A stretch of 64,000 nt of DNA. Source: Malania oleifera. Taxonomy: Eukaryota > Streptophyta > Magnoliopsida > Santalales > Ximeniaceae. This document shows positions 36,101 through 42,100 of the stretch, piece by piece (positions within the stretch are counted from its first letter, which is position 1; every line of letters begins with the position of its first letter). The position numbers were made by a program, and so were the translations under genes. The notes under the pieces were generated by a model. It saw only the letters and a list, made by a program, of their open reading frames with translations. It was not told where the DNA came from and made no database searches. The DNA is taken from NCBI RefSeq assembly GCF_029873635.1, contig NC_080421.1, positions 38,668,617-38,732,616 on the forward strand, read 5' to 3'.

Positions 36101-39100
36101 TTGAAGGCTTGAAGCCTTTTCTTTGCTGAACGTGAGTCACCCTCTTCCTCCTTCCCTCCTTATTCGTCTCCTTACCTGTTTTTTACTAGTTGCAGGATAT
36201 GATTGAAGTGCCCAAGCACAATTAGGGGTTTCAGTGTTTGAAAAGCTAAATGCAAAATTGATATTTTGGTGTTTGAAAGGTTAAATGCAAAAATTGATGT
36301 TTCAGTCTTTCAAAATTTGAAAGTGGGGCTGCTAGTTTTATTAGGTGGGTAGATGCAAGAGCCATATATATGGCTCTGCTTATGCAACTTTAACCCCCAT
36401 CTCCCGAAGGGTTTAAAATGCATCTCGAGGAAAAATCAGTTTTGTACTCAAGAGTGTTTGAGTGCTTGCCAATGGCCACTGCCTATTTCTTTTTAATTAA
36501 AATTACCTCAGTATTTTTCATTTAAAAGGAAAAACATGACTAAATATTTTTTATATTAGTTAACTAACGTATCCCGGCCGTATTGTATCCAATTTTTGCA
36601 AAATAACGTATTGCCATGTTAGTACCTTGTCATATCTGTGTCCCATGTCAGTATTGGTGCTTTCTAGCTTGTCCCATATCCTCCAAGGGAAAGAACAATG
36701 CAAGAACAAGTGAGGCAGATTCATTTCAGCAATCATTAATCCTCATCGAGGTAGAAAATATTTTTTAAATACATAATAGCCCCAACATTTTTCACCTATG
36801 TGTCTATAGAAGTATACCCCAGCTTACATCATTTTACAGCACATGCTGAATTGCAAATCATTCCTGTTGCACAAATTGGAACATGCCATGATGAAATGTC
36901 ATTGACATGTCATTTTTTTTATTTCAAACCAACAAAATGTTCCTCTTTTGATTTGTATTTATACATTAATTTTTCTTGCTGATTTTATATCCTTCATCAA
37001 ATATCTGCTATATCAAAGAAACAAACTTGGTATTGACAGATGCTAAAAACATGAGTTAGTGGAAGCTATGAGAAATTTTTGTTTGCAAATCAAGAATGGT
37101 TGGGATATTGATGTATTTCATTGATGCAGCTAGAACAAATTTGGCTGACATTACCATTTTGTTTTGTTTTTTAATAGAAAAAGAAGACAATTTTATTAAA
37201 CCTGAGAAATGGAGTTCATGATTGGAGGACAAGGAGTTCTCAACCGATTAGAAAACCTGAGAAAAACCAAAAAAATAGTGCAGAGAATACCAAACAAAGG
37301 AAAAAAAATACAATCCAAAACTCCAGCTCAAGATTAATGCCTTCCAGTCGGACAGCGGAAGACCATTAAAAAAACCCAAAGAGGGCACCCACAGGGAGGC
37401 TAGGGAAGTCACCCTGTCCCAAAAAAGCTGTGAGCAGGTAGAACGAGTTCTGAAAATACTAGTGGTCCTTCCAATCCACATGGCCCAAAGAATGGAAGAA
37501 ACAGCCGCACACCATAGAGTTCTGCCATTTCTATTCTTTCCCAAATTCCTGAAATTAACCAAAAGCAAGTCTTTCACCTTTCCTGGAGCCACCCACTCTT
37601 CCTCTGCCAGAGAGAAAAGAGCATTCCAAAGCTGCGATGTGACCTTGCAATGCACAAAAAATGGGCAATTGACTCATTTTTTTCACGGCACATGAAGCAC
37701 ATATCAAGACTAGGGGCCATAGAGTGTCATGTTCTCTTAAGCATGTCATTCATGTTGATCTTTTCTAGGATCACGGTCCAAACAAAAGTCTGAATCTTTC
37801 CCAGTACCTTAGCCCTCCAAAGTAGGCGGTTCCAAGGAAAAGGTTTAGGGATATGAGTTTTCAAAAGATGAGATGGGAAAGATTTAGAAGTATATATGCC
37901 TTAGGAACGCCCCTCCCCACTCTTAAAATCCACTAGAAGAATGTGTTGGTCCAACAAGGAAATGAGGTTAGTGAGCTCAACGAACTCACTTTCATTGAGA
38001 TTCTTGAAGTAGTGAAAGAACTAATAGGAGCATTATAAAGAGAAGAAAGCTTAAAAAATGAGGAACCTTTAGCATCAATGGAATCCCCCCCACCCACATC
38101 TTCTTAGAAGTGGACTTTTTTGCCATTACCCACGTTGAACCAAATAAGAGGAAAGAATTGATTGGTTACCCGAAAGACAAATTTCTAGGGACAAGCATGA
38201 GAAGTAATGATGCTGCTTTTTGTCTCCCATCCATTTTGTTTGATCCGGGACTTACTCTTTATCACCTTATGCCAAAGGGATTTAGTTTTTAGAGGAAACC
38301 TCCAGAGCCATTTACCTATAAGAGAATTGTTCTTTGATACCACATTCCCAATACCCAAGCCCACCTTTGACTTTGGTTGCAAACCAAATCCCAGCTAACA
38401 AAATGGTCACGCCTACCCTCCCTGGGACCCGAACAAATTAAATTACACATCAACCCCTCTTAAGGACTTGGAAACTCTAAAGGGAACTCCAAAAAAAGAG
38501 AGATAATAAATTGGGATATTTAGAGAGAAGCTCTAGTAGAGTAGAACAACTCTCAAGGGAAAAAGAAGCCCTCTTCCAACCCTCCAATCTCCTAGCCACT
38601 TTTTTCAGGACAAGATTCCATAAGTCCTTCAACGTTTGGATTACCTCCAAGGGGGAAGTAGAGATAAGTAAGGGGCCATTGAATGGATTCACAACTTGCA
38701 CTCTATTTGAAATTCTAAGGAGTCCTCTCACCCATGTCAATGCTAGGCACATCGCTCTTGGACAAGTTGATCATAGGACAGATCTTATCAAAGATTTTGA
38801 GCAACAAAATAGCTTTCTTGAACTTTACTAAATTTTCCTCAAGGAGTAGTAGAGTGTCATTAGCAAACTAAATATACAAAATCTCCACGTCCTCCCTCCC
38901 CACACAAAGGCCTCATATTGCCTTCCTTGCTTGAGCGTGAAAGAACAACCTACTACAGATTTCAACAACAAAGGTGAACAAGCAAGGGGATAGAGGGTCC
39001 CTTGTCTAAGATCCGTAGAGGCCTTGAACCAATCTCTCAATTAACCATTGACAATAACAGACAAATGGGGCAAAGTGAGACAACCCTTGATCCACTTTCT

Positions 39101-42100
39101 TCACAAATCTCCGAAGCATTTTTGCTCATCACCCTCTCTAAAAAGCCCCAGGTGATCCTATCATAGACTTTCTCAAAATCTACTTTTAATATGATACCCT
39201 TTCTTTCCCTCCTCTTCACATACTCTTACCTCCTTGTTGGCCACCAACATCGCATCTAAGATATGTTTGTAATGGATAAAAGCGGATTGAGCCAAGGTGA
39301 TAGTTTCCCCAAGACAATTTTGAGTCTCTTAGCAAGGACTTTAGATAGGATTTTATAAAGGCTAGTGACAAGGCTAATTGGTCTAAAGCCCCCAACTCTT
39401 TTAGTTCCCTCCTTCGTAGGGATAAGAGTTATAAAAGTGGATGTAGCACTGACATTCACCACACCATTCTGATAAAACTTTTCAAAAAATTTGAGGATAT
39501 CTGCTTCCAACACACCCCAATTTTCTTGTAAGGGAGCCATTGAAAGCCATCCAAGCCAGGGCCTTGTCTCCACTCATTTCAAAAGCTGTTTTTAAAATTT
39601 CCTCAACCTCAAAAAGGTGTTTTGAATCACTGAGCAAAGTTTTCCTTGATGAGACTCCAATCAAGGCCTTCCACCATCATTACATTTGGGATTTCATCTA
39701 GAGAAAGGGATTTATAGAAATTAGTATATCTCTACTCCCATTTTGTCTTTACCCCTCTCCACCTGACCGAAGTCCAAAATCAACTCCTTGATGTAACTTC
39801 TCCTCCTCCTGTTTGCAACCTTATGGAAGTAAATTGAATTGCACCCCCACCTTTCCAAATTCATCCATTCCTATATTTTCGGAACCAACTCATGTCTCCT
39901 CTTGAGCAGACCACAGTCTTCTAACCTATCCAAAGCTGCAATATTGGAGAGGATCCCATTTTTTGCAGCTTTGACATTCCCAAAAGTCTCCCTATTCCAA
40001 GCTTTCAACTTTGATTCAGGAGTTTCAGCTTCTTCAAGAATTTAAAAACCCTCCCAACCCTCCACCGACACTCATTCCTCCAACTTCTAACATTTTCTAG
40101 AAGGAAGGATGAGTTAACCACATGTTGTCAAAATAGAAAGAAGTGAGTCCCCATTGCATAGGATTGGACTATAAAAAAATAGGAAAGCGATCAGAGGTAG
40201 GCCTAGGCAAGATTTCCTTGATGAGATGAGAGAATGCATCCTCCCACTCATTAGTGAACAAAAATCTGTCAATATGGGAGCAGAATCAACTTTCCCCAGA
40301 AATTCCCCTAGTGAAATGACCATTATCAAAAGGGATGTCTCTAAGCCCACACTCCCGGATGAAACAATCAAATTTCCTCATGGTGAAAAAGTCCTAGAAC
40401 TCTCCAAGATTCTTTAGCATTGCAAATCACATTGAAATTGCCCCAAAACCCAATGAGGGCGGCATAGACCAAAAAATGCCCCCCAACTCCTTAAAAAACT
40501 AGGTCCTCAAAGAAACAATGTTCGACCCATACACCGAAGTAAACCACCACTTCCTTACACCTCCAACATCAATGAGAACAGACAAGGAGGAGGACCCCTC
40601 AAGAGCTTCCTTAACGAATGCTACTCTAGAATCCTACATAATAGTCTGACTCCTAGATGCCCTCGATGAAGGAAGACACACCCAGTCTCCATTTTTGAAG
40701 TCCCAAAGACTTCTGATCAGAAATGAATCTACATCCTTTAGTTTACTTGAAGGAATAAGATGTCTCGACTGGATTTGAGATGAGTTCCTTTAACCACTCT
40801 TTTACCCCCTACTATGTAGACCTCTCATGTTCCAAGAAAGGATCTTCACTTTGTGTGTAAGAAGGCCCTAGCTGGAATTCCACCCTTATCATACTTAACC
40901 AAAGACACCAACCTATCCAGCTACCTCCTTAGTTTCTTAGCCTTTATTCTATCCTTGAATCCCCCTTCCTAAGCCTTATTCTTTTGCCCCCTTGAATTAA
41001 CCAAAGCTAGGTTGAACTCATCCAGGAGACACTAGGCATCAAGGTTCTCATCTTCCATTATGTCCAAAGAAAAAGAAGAACTCTCCTCCAGAGGATCCCT
41101 AGTGCAAAGAGGTACATTCGAGTTATTCTGGGACACAAATGTAACAGGTGGACTATCAACAATGGCTATCTTGCGTGTCCTCCAGAACTTCACGACTCAG
41201 ATTGCATGAGCTCAAGTTAAGAAAAGTATTTGGTTTGGCTGAGGACTCCAAATTTTCAACAGAAAAAACATGGTTTAAGGGTGCTCCAGGCTATGGTTCT
41301 CAGGATTGAGGGCTCTGTCTGGGCTCGCTGCTTCCAGTAAAGAAGACTCACCAGCTTTTCCTGAAGATGGGATCCCTAATGTATGACTTTCCTGTCCCTT
41401 GCACCTATCAAGATCTCTGAGCTCTCTCTTCCTGCGGAGACAATCAATAAGGAGCCCTTCATTGTCTGAAGAAAAAGGGCTGACAGCATCTGTTTTGTCC
41501 TTTGAAGTTTCACCCTCTGATGCGACAATCTGTTTGCCCTTAGTCTGATCAGATCCTTTCCCTCCCAACCAAGCCCTGAATCTCCTACAAGCTGCCATTT
41601 ATTCTCATTAACACCTCCTTTGATCTTTTACTGGTTGATTGCAAGAGAGATTTCCTCCCTCAATTTTCGGTATTGGAGATGGAATTGTTGCTTAAGGAAG
41701 TCGATTTTCTGCCTTGTATGAGGGCCTCCTTATAGGACTGGAACTTGCAGTAATCGACTCCAATTTTAGATAAAGGCCGAGGTTTAAGATTGACTGCTTG
41801 GAAAGATTTTTTTTTTTTTTTTGTGTGCGCGTGCAGTTTTCCTTCAGAACAGACCCAGTTTTAAGTGGTCTGGAAGCTGGAACCACACGGTTGGAAACAC
41901 CTTTCTTCTTGCACGAAAATCTCATGCCTTGATTAAGAACTTTCTCAGATTTGAGCTCTTCCTAGGCAAGGATATTCCCCAAGCCCTGAAATTTCCCCTC
42001 AAATGCCAGTTTTCCCAAATTAAAATTACTCTTTAGCTGTGGGCAACACGATTAGAACCCATGACCTCCTGGTAAGCTGCTCTAAGACCATATTAGACAA

